Below, piece by piece: positions 10,663 to 18,138 of a DNA stretch of 46,756 nt. Every line of letters begins with the position of its first letter. The stretch's first letter is position 1. Both the position numbers and the translations under genes were made by a program. The DNA lies in NCBI GenBank assembly GCA_016787135.1, contig JAEUVK010000033.1, forward strand, positions 1 to 46,756, in the 5' to 3' direction. The notes under the pieces were generated by a model, which searched no databases, was not told where the DNA came from, and worked only from the letters and a program-made list of their open reading frames with translations. This DNA comes from Chitinophagaceae bacterium (lineage in GTDB: Bacteria; Bacteroidota; Bacteroidia; Chitinophagales; Chitinophagaceae).

Positions 10663-10729
10663 CAGGTGTTAGTGCAAGTTTATGGTATTCATTTGCAGCT
10701 GCTTGCCCCACCATTTACCCTTTTATTTC

Positions 10730-10737
10730 TACTTTTG
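10730..10737 (+). promoter_or_regulatory. Bacteroidota -7 promoter element for the 10745 operon
   Basis: TACTTTTG matches TAnnTTTG exactly and ends seven bases before the ATG at 10745. A TTG at 10703-10705 is a possible -33 element, though the spacing of 24 is long. It supports the 10745 start and suggests a very short or absent leader. Confidence 0.45.
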
Positions 10738-10744
10738 CCACCTT

Positions 10745-11680
10745 ATGGCCAAACCCTGCCTGATCATAGTATTCAACCACCGGTACGATAAGAACATACC
10801 TATATTAAGAAAGATATATTCTCCCCGGTTTTCTCATATTTTCTTTTTGGTACCTTTTTATAACGGCACTGATCCGGATGTAATTCCTGTGTATGAAAGC
10901 TCTAATTTCTTTCAATCTTATTTTGCGCAGGGATATTATCGTTTTTTTCATGAAAATTTCAGCCATTATATTTTTACAGGCGATGACTGTCTGCTAAACC
11001 CGGCAGTCAATGAAAATAATTTCCCGGAACAATTAGGACTATCCGAAAAAACAGATCTCATTTCCGGTTTCATTGAACTGCATACTTTGACAGGACGGCC
11101 CTGGTGGCATGCGCATAAGGCCATTGATTTCTTTAACAACCGGAAGGGGGCTGAAATAAAAAAGGAATTGCCTTCACGGGAAGAAGCGGTTGAAAGATTC
11201 AAACATCATGGGATAGATGTAGTGCCTTTAACACCGGCAAATATCTTTGGCACACAAACACCGCCGGATAAAAAATGGTGGCAATACTGGTTGTTCAAAC
11301 AATATCACCTGCAGTACAAGTGGAAAGCATTTAAAAAAAATGGTAAAATAGAACTTCCCTATCCGGTGGCCGGTTCTTATTCAGATGTACTGATCGTGAC
11401 CAAAGAAAGCATCTATGATTTTTGCCGGTATTGTGGTATGATGGCTGCTGCCGGGCTTTTTGTGGAGCTGGCTATTCCTACCGCCTTACTATTATCATCA
11501 CAAAAGATCATACAGGAAAAAGACCTGCGCCTGCAGGGCAAAGCTCTCTGGTCTGCCGGTGAAGTTGAAGAAGTTGAAAAGAGATTCGATAAGTCCCTTA
11601 CTGCATTACTGGCTGGATTTCCTGCCGGTCAATTATACTATCACCCGGTTAAACTATCGAAATGGAAAAACGATCTATGA
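10745..11680 (+). CDS. Putative glycosyltransferase-like protein, unrecognised family
   Basis: I do not recognise this 311-residue protein as a named family. It begins with a beta-strand LIIVFNHRYDKN, like the start of many GT-A glycosyltransferases, and carries YIFTGDDCLLNP (residues 75-86), an acidic pair resembling a DxD metal/nucleotide-sugar motif. WWHAHKAIDFF and a hydrophobic stretch MMAAAGLFVELAIPTALLL lie further on. There is no signal peptide. An in-frame upstream extension to 10682 is rejected, since an exact promoter box (10730-10737) falls within it. Its TGA overlaps the ATG of the next gene, a STELLO glycosyltransferase (ATGA), so the two are probably made in fixed ratio and may act together. 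The glycosyltransferase role is inferred from the motif and the neighbour. Confidence 0.6.
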   Translation: MAKPCLIIVFNHRYDKNIPILRKIYSPRFSHIFFLVPFYNGTDPDVIPVYESSNFFQSYFAQGYYRFFHENFSHYIFTGDDCLLNPAVNENNFPEQLGLSEKTDLISGFIELHTLTGRPWWHAHKAIDFFNNRKGAEIKKELPSREEAVERFKHHGIDVVPLTPANIFGTQTPPDKKWWQYWLFKQYHLQYKWKAFKKNGKIELPYPVAGSYSDVLIVTKESIYDFCRYCGMMAAAGLFVELAIPTALLLSSQKIIQEKDLRLQGKALWSAGEVEEVEKRFDKSLTALLAGFPAGQLYYHPVKLSKWKNDL

Positions 11681-12651
11681 AAAAATTCATCGTCATTACC
11701 AGCATATTCAAACCCACTGAAGCCATTGAAAAATTTTCAGGACTCAAGGACTATCACCTGGTGGTGGTGGGTGATAAAAAAACCCCGGCAGACTGGCATT
11801 ATAACAATTGTACATTCCTACATACAGATGCGCAGATCGCCTTGTCTTCTTCTCTCGCCAATGCAATACCCTTTAATCATTATGGCCGCAAAATGCTTGG
11901 ATACGTTTATGCCATGCAGCAGGGTGCAGATATCATTATAGATACTGATGATGACAATATCCCTTATGAAGCCTGGAGCTTTCCTTCTTTCGAAGGCAAT
12001 TATCGCACATCTGAAAAAGATCTCGGCTGGGTAAACATCTATCATCATTTCAGCGAACAATCTATCTGGCCGAGAGGGCTGCCCCTGAGAAATATCAATG
12101 ATAGCAGGGACAAACTGCAATGGCAATCACAAAAAACAAAACAACGTGTCGGCATCTGGCAGGGGCTGGCAGATGAAGACCCGGATGTGGATGCCATCTA
12201 TCGTCTTACATCCAATACTCCCTGCATATTTCAAAAGAAAGAACCTGTAATACTCGAAAAAGGGACGGTTTGTCCTTTCAACTCACAGAATACCGCTATA
12301 CAAAAAGAGTTGTTCCCCCTGCTCTTTCTTCCTTCTTTTGTTACTTTCCGGTTCACAGATATTTTAAGAGGCATCATTGCCCAGCCCATTCTCTGGCAAC
12401 ATGATTATCGTTTAGGTTTTACGGAGGCTACCGTGATACAAAAAAGAAATGAACACGACTATTTCAAGGATTTTGAAAGTGAGGTGCCCATGTACCTGCA
12501 CACCGAAAAATCATTGACCGCCGTCAACAATTCTATGAGCCCTGCTTCTGTGGCAGATAATTTATATAATGCCTACGAAGCTTTGCTGAAAATTAACGTA
12601 GTGGAAGACAGGGAAATGATCGTATTGAAAGAATGGCTGAAACTATTTTGA
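11677..12651 (+). CDS. STELLO-family glycosyltransferase (DUF288)
   Basis: A 324-residue protein resembling the STELLO/DUF288 family, first described in plants and nematodes as putative GT-A glycosyltransferases and also found in bacteria. Family features are FIVITSIFKPTEAIEKF at the start, a strand YHLVVVGDKKTPADW, and IIIDTDDDNIPYEAW (87-100) with the acidic DTDDDN cluster expected to hold metal and nucleotide sugar. WPRGLPL and a conserved half with CPFNSQNT and LPSFVTFRFTDILRGI follow. A frame-internal ATG at 11662 lies within the preceding gene; the ATG at 11677, overlapping that gene's stop as ATGA, is preferred. Donor and acceptor are unknown. The kinase and nucleotidyltransferase genes downstream suggest that a UDP-amino sugar could be the donor, which is inference. 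Confidence 0.8.
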   Translation: MKKFIVITSIFKPTEAIEKFSGLKDYHLVVVGDKKTPADWHYNNCTFLHTDAQIALSSSLANAIPFNHYGRKMLGYVYAMQQGADIIIDTDDDNIPYEAWSFPSFEGNYRTSEKDLGWVNIYHHFSEQSIWPRGLPLRNINDSRDKLQWQSQKTKQRVGIWQGLADEDPDVDAIYRLTSNTPCIFQKKEPVILEKGTVCPFNSQNTAIQKELFPLLFLPSFVTFRFTDILRGIIAQPILWQHDYRLGFTEATVIQKRNEHDYFKDFESEVPMYLHTEKSLTAVNNSMSPASVADNLYNAYEALLKINVVEDREMIVLKEWLKLF

Positions 12652-12659
12652 TACATTTG
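12652..12659 (+). promoter_or_regulatory. Possible internal -7 promoter element before the kinase-RapZ gene
   Basis: TACATTTG is an exact TAnnTTTG directly after the STELLO stop codon and four bases before the ATG at 12664. It could give a leaderless transcript of the kinase and nucleotidyltransferase pair, separate from the glycosyltransferases. Chance matches of this short motif are common in AT-rich gaps. Confidence 0.35.
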
Positions 12660-12663
12660 TCTT

Positions 12664-14130
12664 ATGCAGAACTTAATTGATGCTGTAAAAGATCTATACT
12701 GTACATGGAAAGGAACTGAACCGTTAGCTGTGGATGTCATTCCCATATCCGGCAGTGAAAGGCGTTATTTCCGGATACATGGAAAAGATGAAACCGTTAT
12801 CGGCACATACGGTGCTAATATCAAGGAGAATGAGTCTTTTATTTACTTCTCGGAGAATTTTTATAAAAAAAAATTAGCTGTTCCGGAGATATATGCAGTC
12901 AGCAATGACAGGATGTATTATCTCCAGGAAGATTTTGGTGATGTTTCTTTATTGAATCATCTCGAAAAGGACGGCTTTACGCAACCGGTCTATGCTCTTT
13001 TCAAAAAAAGTCTTGAAGAACTGGCTACGTTACAGGTAAAGGGAGATAACGGGCTTGATTATAAACGATGCCTGACCAACAAAGAATTTGGCAAAGAAGC
13101 CATCATGGCCGACCTGCTATATTTCAAGTATTATTTCCTGGATGCTTTGCGCAAGCCCTATGATAAACAAAAACTCATCAAAGATTTTGAAGCGCTGAGC
13201 AATTACCTTACCCATACGGAATATAAATACTTCATGTTCCGCGATTTTCAAAGTCGCAATATTTTGGTAAAGGAAGATAACAGCGTTCACTTCATAGATT
13301 ACCAGGGTGGCATGAAAGGAGCCCCGCAATACGATGTGGCCAGTATGCTATGGCAGGCAAGAGCCAATCTTCCGGCTGAATGGAAAGAGAGCCTGCTGGA
13401 TGACTACATGCATACATTTGAAGCACTTATTGACGGCCCTTTGGACAGAATTGTTTTCCGCAGCCAGTATAATGGTTATGTACTGATAAGATTACTGCAG
13501 GTTTTAGGTGCATATGGCTTCCGGGGCTTATTTGAAAGAAAAGCACAATTCCTTACAGCTATTCCCCTGGGTCTTCGCAACCTCAGAGAATTCTTCACCC
13601 ACCAGAGTGTAGGTATTGCTGTTCCTGAATTCAGAAAAGTGTTGGATATATGTGTTTCGGATGAGATCATTCAGCAATTCACCCCTACCCAGGCATCGGA
13701 GCAAACACCGCTGCTGGTAAAGATCTGCAGCTTTTCTTACCGTAAAGGGTTGCCGCAGGATGAAACCAATAACGGCGGAGGCTTTGTATTTGATTGCCGG
13801 GGCATCCTGAACCCGGGAAGGATTGATGAATTCAAAACACAGCACGGTCGTGATAAACCCGTAAAAGATTTCCTGGAACAGCAAACACAGATGCTGAGTT
13901 ATCTCAACAGTGTATTTGATATTGTTGATATGACCGTAGAGGATTATATCAAAAGAGATTTTGAAAGCCTGATGGTAAGTTTTGGATGCACCGGTGGTCA
14001 GCATAGAAGCGTATATGCTGCGGATGCGCTGGCAAGACATCTGAGAAACAAATTCAAGGTGAAGATTGAATTGAGACATATGGTCCAGGATGAAAAGAAC
14101 TGGAGTAATCCACTACCTGCGAAACAATGA
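12664..14130 (+). CDS. AmgK-like sugar kinase fused to RapZ C-terminal domain
   Basis: A 488-residue two-domain protein. Residues about 1-325 form an APH-type kinase: SGSERRYFRI near the nucleotide loop, YFMFRDFQSRNIL (189-201) as the catalytic loop with Asp194 and Asn199, and VHFIDYQGG with the metal-binding Asp212. This matches the AmgK group, which phosphorylates MurNAc/GlcNAc at the anomeric position. Residues about 350-480 match the C-terminal domain of RapZ: SFSYRKGLPQD, FDCRGILNP, GRDKPVKDFLE and GCTGGQHRSVYAADALA (441-457). In E. coli that domain senses glucosamine 6-phosphate and binds GlmZ/GlmY RNA; the RapZ N-terminal P-loop ATPase is absent here and the kinase takes its place. The stop overlaps the start of the MurU-like gene (ATGA). 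A phosphocholine-type kinase is a less likely alternative. Confidence 0.85.
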   Translation: MQNLIDAVKDLYCTWKGTEPLAVDVIPISGSERRYFRIHGKDETVIGTYGANIKENESFIYFSENFYKKKLAVPEIYAVSNDRMYYLQEDFGDVSLLNHLEKDGFTQPVYALFKKSLEELATLQVKGDNGLDYKRCLTNKEFGKEAIMADLLYFKYYFLDALRKPYDKQKLIKDFEALSNYLTHTEYKYFMFRDFQSRNILVKEDNSVHFIDYQGGMKGAPQYDVASMLWQARANLPAEWKESLLDDYMHTFEALIDGPLDRIVFRSQYNGYVLIRLLQVLGAYGFRGLFERKAQFLTAIPLGLRNLREFFTHQSVGIAVPEFRKVLDICVSDEIIQQFTPTQASEQTPLLVKICSFSYRKGLPQDETNNGGGFVFDCRGILNPGRIDEFKTQHGRDKPVKDFLEQQTQMLSYLNSVFDIVDMTVEDYIKRDFESLMVSFGCTGGQHRSVYAADALARHLRNKFKVKIELRHMVQDEKNWSNPLPAKQ

Positions 14131-14852
14131 AAGCAATGATATTCAGTGCCGGTCTTGGCACACGTTTCAAACCCTGGACAGACAAACATCCAAAAGCGCT
14201 GGCATTGGTCAATGGCAAGTCGCTCTTACAAAGAAATATAGAATACCTGCAGCGATACGGAATAAAAGATGTGATCGTCAATGTGCACCATTTTGCAGAC
14301 CAGATCATTGACGCTGTAAACAAGAACAAAGGCTGGGGCAGTAATATCCTGATCAGTGATGAGACCAATGAAGTATTGGAAACGGGCGGAGGATTATTGA
14401 AAGCAAAAGACCTGTTCACTCCCGGCGAAAAATTTATCACCTGTAATGTTGATATATTAACCGATCTGGATCTGTACAAGCTGCTTTTATTTCATGAGCT
14501 GCACAGGCCGATGGTATCTTTTGCTGTTTCAAACCGCAAAACGTCAAGGTATCTTTTATTTGACAAAAACAACAGGCTTTGCGGCTGGCGAAACAATAAA
14601 ACCCAGGAAGAAAAAATACCTCTTTACAAACCAGGGCTCGTTGAAAAAGCTTATAGTTGTATCGTGGTTTTTGAATACGGTGTTTTTGATCTAATGAAAA
14701 AAAAGGGGATGTCAGGCAAATTCTCTTTGATTGATTTTTACCTTAAAGCAGCTGCTGAACACACCATACTTGGCTACGATCATACCGGCGACAGGCTGGT
14801 GGACGTCGGCAAACCGGAAAGCATAGCTATAGCTGAAAGCCTTTTTTCTTAA
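14127..14852 (+). CDS. MurU-like sugar-1-phosphate nucleotidyltransferase
   Basis: A 241-residue nucleotidyltransferase of the NTP_transferase family. The start MIFSAGLGTRFKPWTDKHPKA (4-24) carries the GLGTR nucleotide loop and the Lys23 region. LETGGGLLKAKDLF and CNVDILTDLDL (metal-binding Asp) follow. These match MurU, which converts MurNAc-1-phosphate and UTP to UDP-MurNAc in the AmgK-MurU recycling route that bypasses de novo synthesis and its fosfomycin-sensitive step. The start codon overlaps the stop of the kinase-RapZ gene, so the two are translationally coupled, which is the main support for the MurU reading. A LicC-like or other sugar nucleotidyltransferase is possible. No clear terminator follows; 108 bases lie before the next gene. 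Confidence 0.78.
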   Translation: MKAMIFSAGLGTRFKPWTDKHPKALALVNGKSLLQRNIEYLQRYGIKDVIVNVHHFADQIIDAVNKNKGWGSNILISDETNEVLETGGGLLKAKDLFTPGEKFITCNVDILTDLDLYKLLLFHELHRPMVSFAVSNRKTSRYLLFDKNNRLCGWRNNKTQEEKIPLYKPGLVEKAYSCIVVFEYGVFDLMKKKGMSGKFSLIDFYLKAAAEHTILGYDHTGDRLVDVGKPESIAIAESLFS

Positions 14853-14960
14853 GGGTTTTTCCGGTTCCCGCTTATCATAAATATTTTCAAATACTGCCCG
14901 GCGGGTAGTAATACCCTTGTGATTTATTATAAATTACGCCCTCTTTACAAACTACACAAC

Positions 14961-16913
14961 ATGAAGAAACCCTTTCTCGGCTTGCTTTGTATCCTGCTAG
15001 CCGTTATATCCTTCGGACAATCCGGTTATGACCCTAAAGAAGCATTTAATCCGCAATTCTACCCCTATCCCGGCAATGACTTTCGCAGCGCCAGCGGTGA
15101 ACCAGGCCCTAAATACTGGCAAAACCGGGCTGATTACAGGATCAACTGCATATTAGATACAGTGAAACACTCTGTCACCGGCGAGTTTGAACTCACTTAC
15201 ACCAACAATAGCCCTGATAATCTGAAGTTTCTCTGGCTGCAATTAGATCAGAATATTTACCGGCAGGAATCCCGCGGATCGGCCACCACTACAGAGACCG
15301 GTGGAAGGTGGGCCAACGGAGAATTTACCGAAGGTGAGGTTATCAAAGCTTTAAATGCAGAATACAACGGAAAAAAATTCACTCCAAAATTCATCATTAA
15401 CGATACCCGTATGCAGGTATGGTTGCAGGAATCTCTTAAATCAGCCGGCGGAAAAATCAAACTAAACATTCAGTTTGAATTTACCGTACCTGTTTATGGA
15501 ACGGACAGGATGGGAAGGCTGGAAACAAAGAATGGATGGGTGTATGAAATTGCCCAATGGTTCCCCCGTATGTGCGTGTATGATGATATACAGGGATGGA
15601 ACGTATTACCTTATGTGGGTGCCGGCGAATTTTACCTGGAATATGGTGATATTGAATATACCGTGACAGCACCTGCCAATCTCGCTGTAGTTGGTTCCGG
15701 AGAATTGATCAATCCGCAGGAGTGTTTTTCTGCAGAACAAGCTAAAAAATACAATGATGCAAGGAATAGTGATAAGACAGTAGTGATCCGTAGTGAAAAA
15801 GATATTACAAATAAAGATGCCACTCCTAAGAAAGCAGCCAATACCTGGAAATTTAAGATACAGAATACAAGGGATGTGGCATGGGCCGCTTCAAAGGCGT
15901 TCATCATAGATGCAGCACGTATCAATTTACCATCAGGGAAAAAGTCATTGGCCTTAAGCGCCTACCCGGTTGAAAGCGCAAAAGACAAAAAAGGGAACGA
16001 CTGGCGTCGTTCCACTGAATTTGTAAAAGCTTCCATTGAACACTATTCCAATAAGTGGTATGAATACTCCTATCCTGTTGCCACCAATGTAGCAGGCATT
16101 GTAGGCGGCATGGAATACCCCGGTATTGTTTTCTGCCATTATACGGCTACTGGGTCTGGATTATGGGGTGTCACGGATCATGAGTTTGGCCACAACTGGT
16201 TTCCCATGATCGTTGGCAGCAATGAAAGAAAATATGCCTGGATGGATGAAGGCTTTAATACGTTCATCAATGGGCTCTCTACAGAAGCATTCAATAAAGG
16301 GGAATTCAAAACAAAGAGTGATCCCGGCTCCTTATATACAGTTAAAACAACATTCGGCGACCACGTAGATGGTCTTTTCAATACTCCTGATGTAATAAAG
16401 GAAAATAGCCTGGGTACATCTGCGTATTCCAAACCGGCAATGATGCTGAATGTTCTGCGTGATGTGGTACTTGGGCCTGAACGCTTTGACGCCGCTTTTC
16501 GTGAATACATCAATCGCTGGGCATTCAAACATCCTACTCCCTGGGATTTCTTTCATACAATGGAAAATGCAGGTGGTGAGGACCTTGGCTGGTTCTTCCG
16601 CGGGTGGGTGTTAAATAACTGGAAGATCGACCAGGCGGTAACTGCCGTTAAATATATTGAGAACATACCTGAGAAAGGAGCAGAGATCACTTTATCGAAT
16701 GAAGAGAAAATGCCGATGCCGGTGACAGTACTCATTAAAGAAGCCAACGGCAAAGAGCACAGATTCAACCTGCCTGTCGAAATCTGGCAGCGGGGTTCCG
16801 AGTGGAAATTCTCTGTACCCACCACCAGTGAGATCAAAGAAGTGATATTGGACCCTGACAGGAAACTACCTGACTGGAACAGGGATAATAATAAATGGAA
16901 GAAAGCTTTCTGA
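14961..16913 (+). CDS. Secreted M1-family metallopeptidase
   Basis: A 650-residue gluzincin aminopeptidase-like protein. The signal peptide MKKPFLGLLCILLAVISFGQ exports it. The M1 catalytic elements are clear: GGMEYPG (382-388, the exopeptidase GxMEN-like motif), HEFGH (H407, E408, H411) and the third zinc ligand Glu430 in WMDEGFNTF, 19 residues after the second His as expected. An N-terminal beta domain precedes the catalytic domain and a short beta domain ends the protein. An in-frame start at 14919 adds 14 residues before the signal peptide and is rejected. It stands alone, in the same direction as the preceding operon. No type IX sorting tail is seen, so it is probably periplasmic. Confidence 0.9.
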   Translation: MKKPFLGLLCILLAVISFGQSGYDPKEAFNPQFYPYPGNDFRSASGEPGPKYWQNRADYRINCILDTVKHSVTGEFELTYTNNSPDNLKFLWLQLDQNIYRQESRGSATTTETGGRWANGEFTEGEVIKALNAEYNGKKFTPKFIINDTRMQVWLQESLKSAGGKIKLNIQFEFTVPVYGTDRMGRLETKNGWVYEIAQWFPRMCVYDDIQGWNVLPYVGAGEFYLEYGDIEYTVTAPANLAVVGSGELINPQECFSAEQAKKYNDARNSDKTVVIRSEKDITNKDATPKKAANTWKFKIQNTRDVAWAASKAFIIDAARINLPSGKKSLALSAYPVESAKDKKGNDWRRSTEFVKASIEHYSNKWYEYSYPVATNVAGIVGGMEYPGIVFCHYTATGSGLWGVTDHEFGHNWFPMIVGSNERKYAWMDEGFNTFINGLSTEAFNKGEFKTKSDPGSLYTVKTTFGDHVDGLFNTPDVIKENSLGTSAYSKPAMMLNVLRDVVLGPERFDAAFREYINRWAFKHPTPWDFFHTMENAGGEDLGWFFRGWVLNNWKIDQAVTAVKYIENIPEKGAEITLSNEEKMPMPVTVLIKEANGKEHRFNLPVEIWQRGSEWKFSVPTTSEIKEVILDPDRKLPDWNRDNNKWKKAF

Positions 16914-17041
16914 CCGGAAGGTATTGTTAGTTTATTAGTCAGCTCAGGGGTTAATCAGTATTTCCTGATTGACCAATGACCCCGTTAACTAATCGACTGA
17001 GAAACCGATGAACTAATCAATCAGTCTGCTAACTTCGCAGG
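16914..17041. repeat. Intergenic low-complexity TTAGT/AACTAATC region with hairpin
   Basis: The 128 bases between the M1 peptidase and the LuxR-type gene hold several near-copies of the words TTAGTC, TTAATCAG, AACTAATC and AATCAGTC in both orientations. Within it GGTTAATCAG and CTGATTGACC (16949-16974) can pair into a 10-bp stem with one G-U pair and a six-base loop. No T-run follows, so it is not a typical intrinsic terminator. It may be an intergenic repeat family or an RNA 3' end structure. Confidence 0.45.
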
Positions 17042-17485
17042 ATGCGCTCCATCATCATCGGCTTTGGTTTACTTATCCTTTGCCTGCTGATACTGTTCCG
17101 TATCGGTGAAGCCAACTTTATCAAAGGCGATGTGAAACTGGAAGTGATCGTAGCCATTGCTGCATTTATCTTTTTCTTTGTTGGCCTGTATTTCAATTAT
17201 CATTCTCAGAAAAAAGCATCACAGGCCCAGCCCTCTCCGCCCACTGCTGAGACAGCACCGGCATCCATCAATTATGAGCAGATCAAAAAAACAGGGCTTA
17301 CCCAGCGGGAACATGAGGTACTGGTAAAAATGGCAGAAGGGTTGAGTAACCAGGAGATCGCCACCGCCTTGTATCTGTCTGAAAGCACTATCAAGACCCA
17401 CGTATCCAACATACTTTTCAAGCTGGATGCAAAAAGACGTACACAAGCCATACAGATGGCTAAACAACTGAAGATCGTCCTCTGA
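17042..17485 (+). CDS. Membrane-anchored LuxR-type transcriptional regulator
   Basis: A 147-residue protein with two predicted membrane helices (about 4-19 and 32-53), a Gln/Pro/Ala-rich linker (about 57-80) and a C-terminal GerE/LuxR helix-turn-helix (about 88-147). The HTH core reads LTQREHEVLVKMAEG, SNQEIATALYLSESTIKTHVSNIL and LDAKRRTQAI. No receiver or ligand domain is present, so any signal must come through the membrane helices or protein partners. It should bind DNA from the inner membrane. The next gene, 104 bases on, encodes a membrane protein of the DUF4199 family, which could be a partner; targets are unknown. Confidence 0.82.
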   Translation: MRSIIIGFGLLILCLLILFRIGEANFIKGDVKLEVIVAIAAFIFFFVGLYFNYHSQKKASQAQPSPPTAETAPASINYEQIKKTGLTQREHEVLVKMAEGLSNQEIATALYLSESTIKTHVSNILFKLDAKRRTQAIQMAKQLKIVL

Positions 17486-17589
17486 AAACAGGAAATTGGA
17501 GTCAAATCCGCCTTTAGACGGAGGGTTTTCCTACTTTAGTATGAGGGCTTTCGGGCAGGCCGGATGTAGTTTGCATAAAATTTTAAAAC

Positions 17590-18117
17590 ATGAAACCAGT
17601 TGTTTTCCGGTACGGTATTTATGCCACACTGGCTATTGTAGCATTAAGTGCTTTCCATTTTTTCGTAATCGTTCCCAGCGTATCATGGGCGAATGCCGAA
17701 ATAGCGGGTTATCTTACCATGATCTTGTCCATGATCTTTGTTTTTTTAGGGATTCGCTATTACAGAGACCATGTGAACAATGGTACTCTCGGCTTTGGGC
17801 AGGGGCTGAAAATCGGGTTGCTGATCGTATTGATTCCTTCTGTTTTCTTCGGACTTTTTGATATTTTATATACGGAAGTATTGAACCCCTCTTTTTTTGA
17901 AGATTACTATACCCATCAGATCGAAGTGATCAGAGCTTCTTATACAAAGGAGCAGGCCGCCGCTAAGATAAAATCTCTGGATGATCAAAAAGAAATGTTC
18001 GGCAACCCGGTATTCCAGTTTTTACTGATGGCTGCAACAGTTTTTGTGATCGGGTTTATCGTGACCATCATCTCTTCGCTGACATTGATGAAAAAGAAAA
18101 ACGCCAGTATTGCTTAA
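17590..18117 (+). CDS. DUF4199 family membrane protein
   Basis: A 175-residue integral membrane protein with four predicted helices: about 8-29, 38-56, 73-96 and 139-166. The loop between helices three and four contains FFEDYYTHQIEVIRASYTKEQAAAKI. The pattern GTLGFGQGLKIG before the third helix is typical of DUF4199 proteins, which are common in Bacteroidota and have no established function. It lies 21 bases upstream of a VOC gene, so it probably belongs to the 17042-20180 transcription unit. Confidence 0.78.
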   Translation: MKPVVFRYGIYATLAIVALSAFHFFVIVPSVSWANAEIAGYLTMILSMIFVFLGIRYYRDHVNNGTLGFGQGLKIGLLIVLIPSVFFGLFDILYTEVLNPSFFEDYYTHQIEVIRASYTKEQAAAKIKSLDDQKEMFGNPVFQFLLMAATVFVIGFIVTIISSLTLMKKKNASIA

Positions 18118-18138
18118 CCACTGCTAAAACAGAACAAG

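Noticed and set aside
13528..14079. 183-codon minus-strand frame under the RapZ-like domain
   Set aside because: It is the mirror of a strongly conserved coding region and has no recognisable motif.
14899..14916. GGGTA/TACCC mini-hairpin before the M1 peptidase
   Set aside because: A five-base stem with no T-run is too weak to call a terminator.
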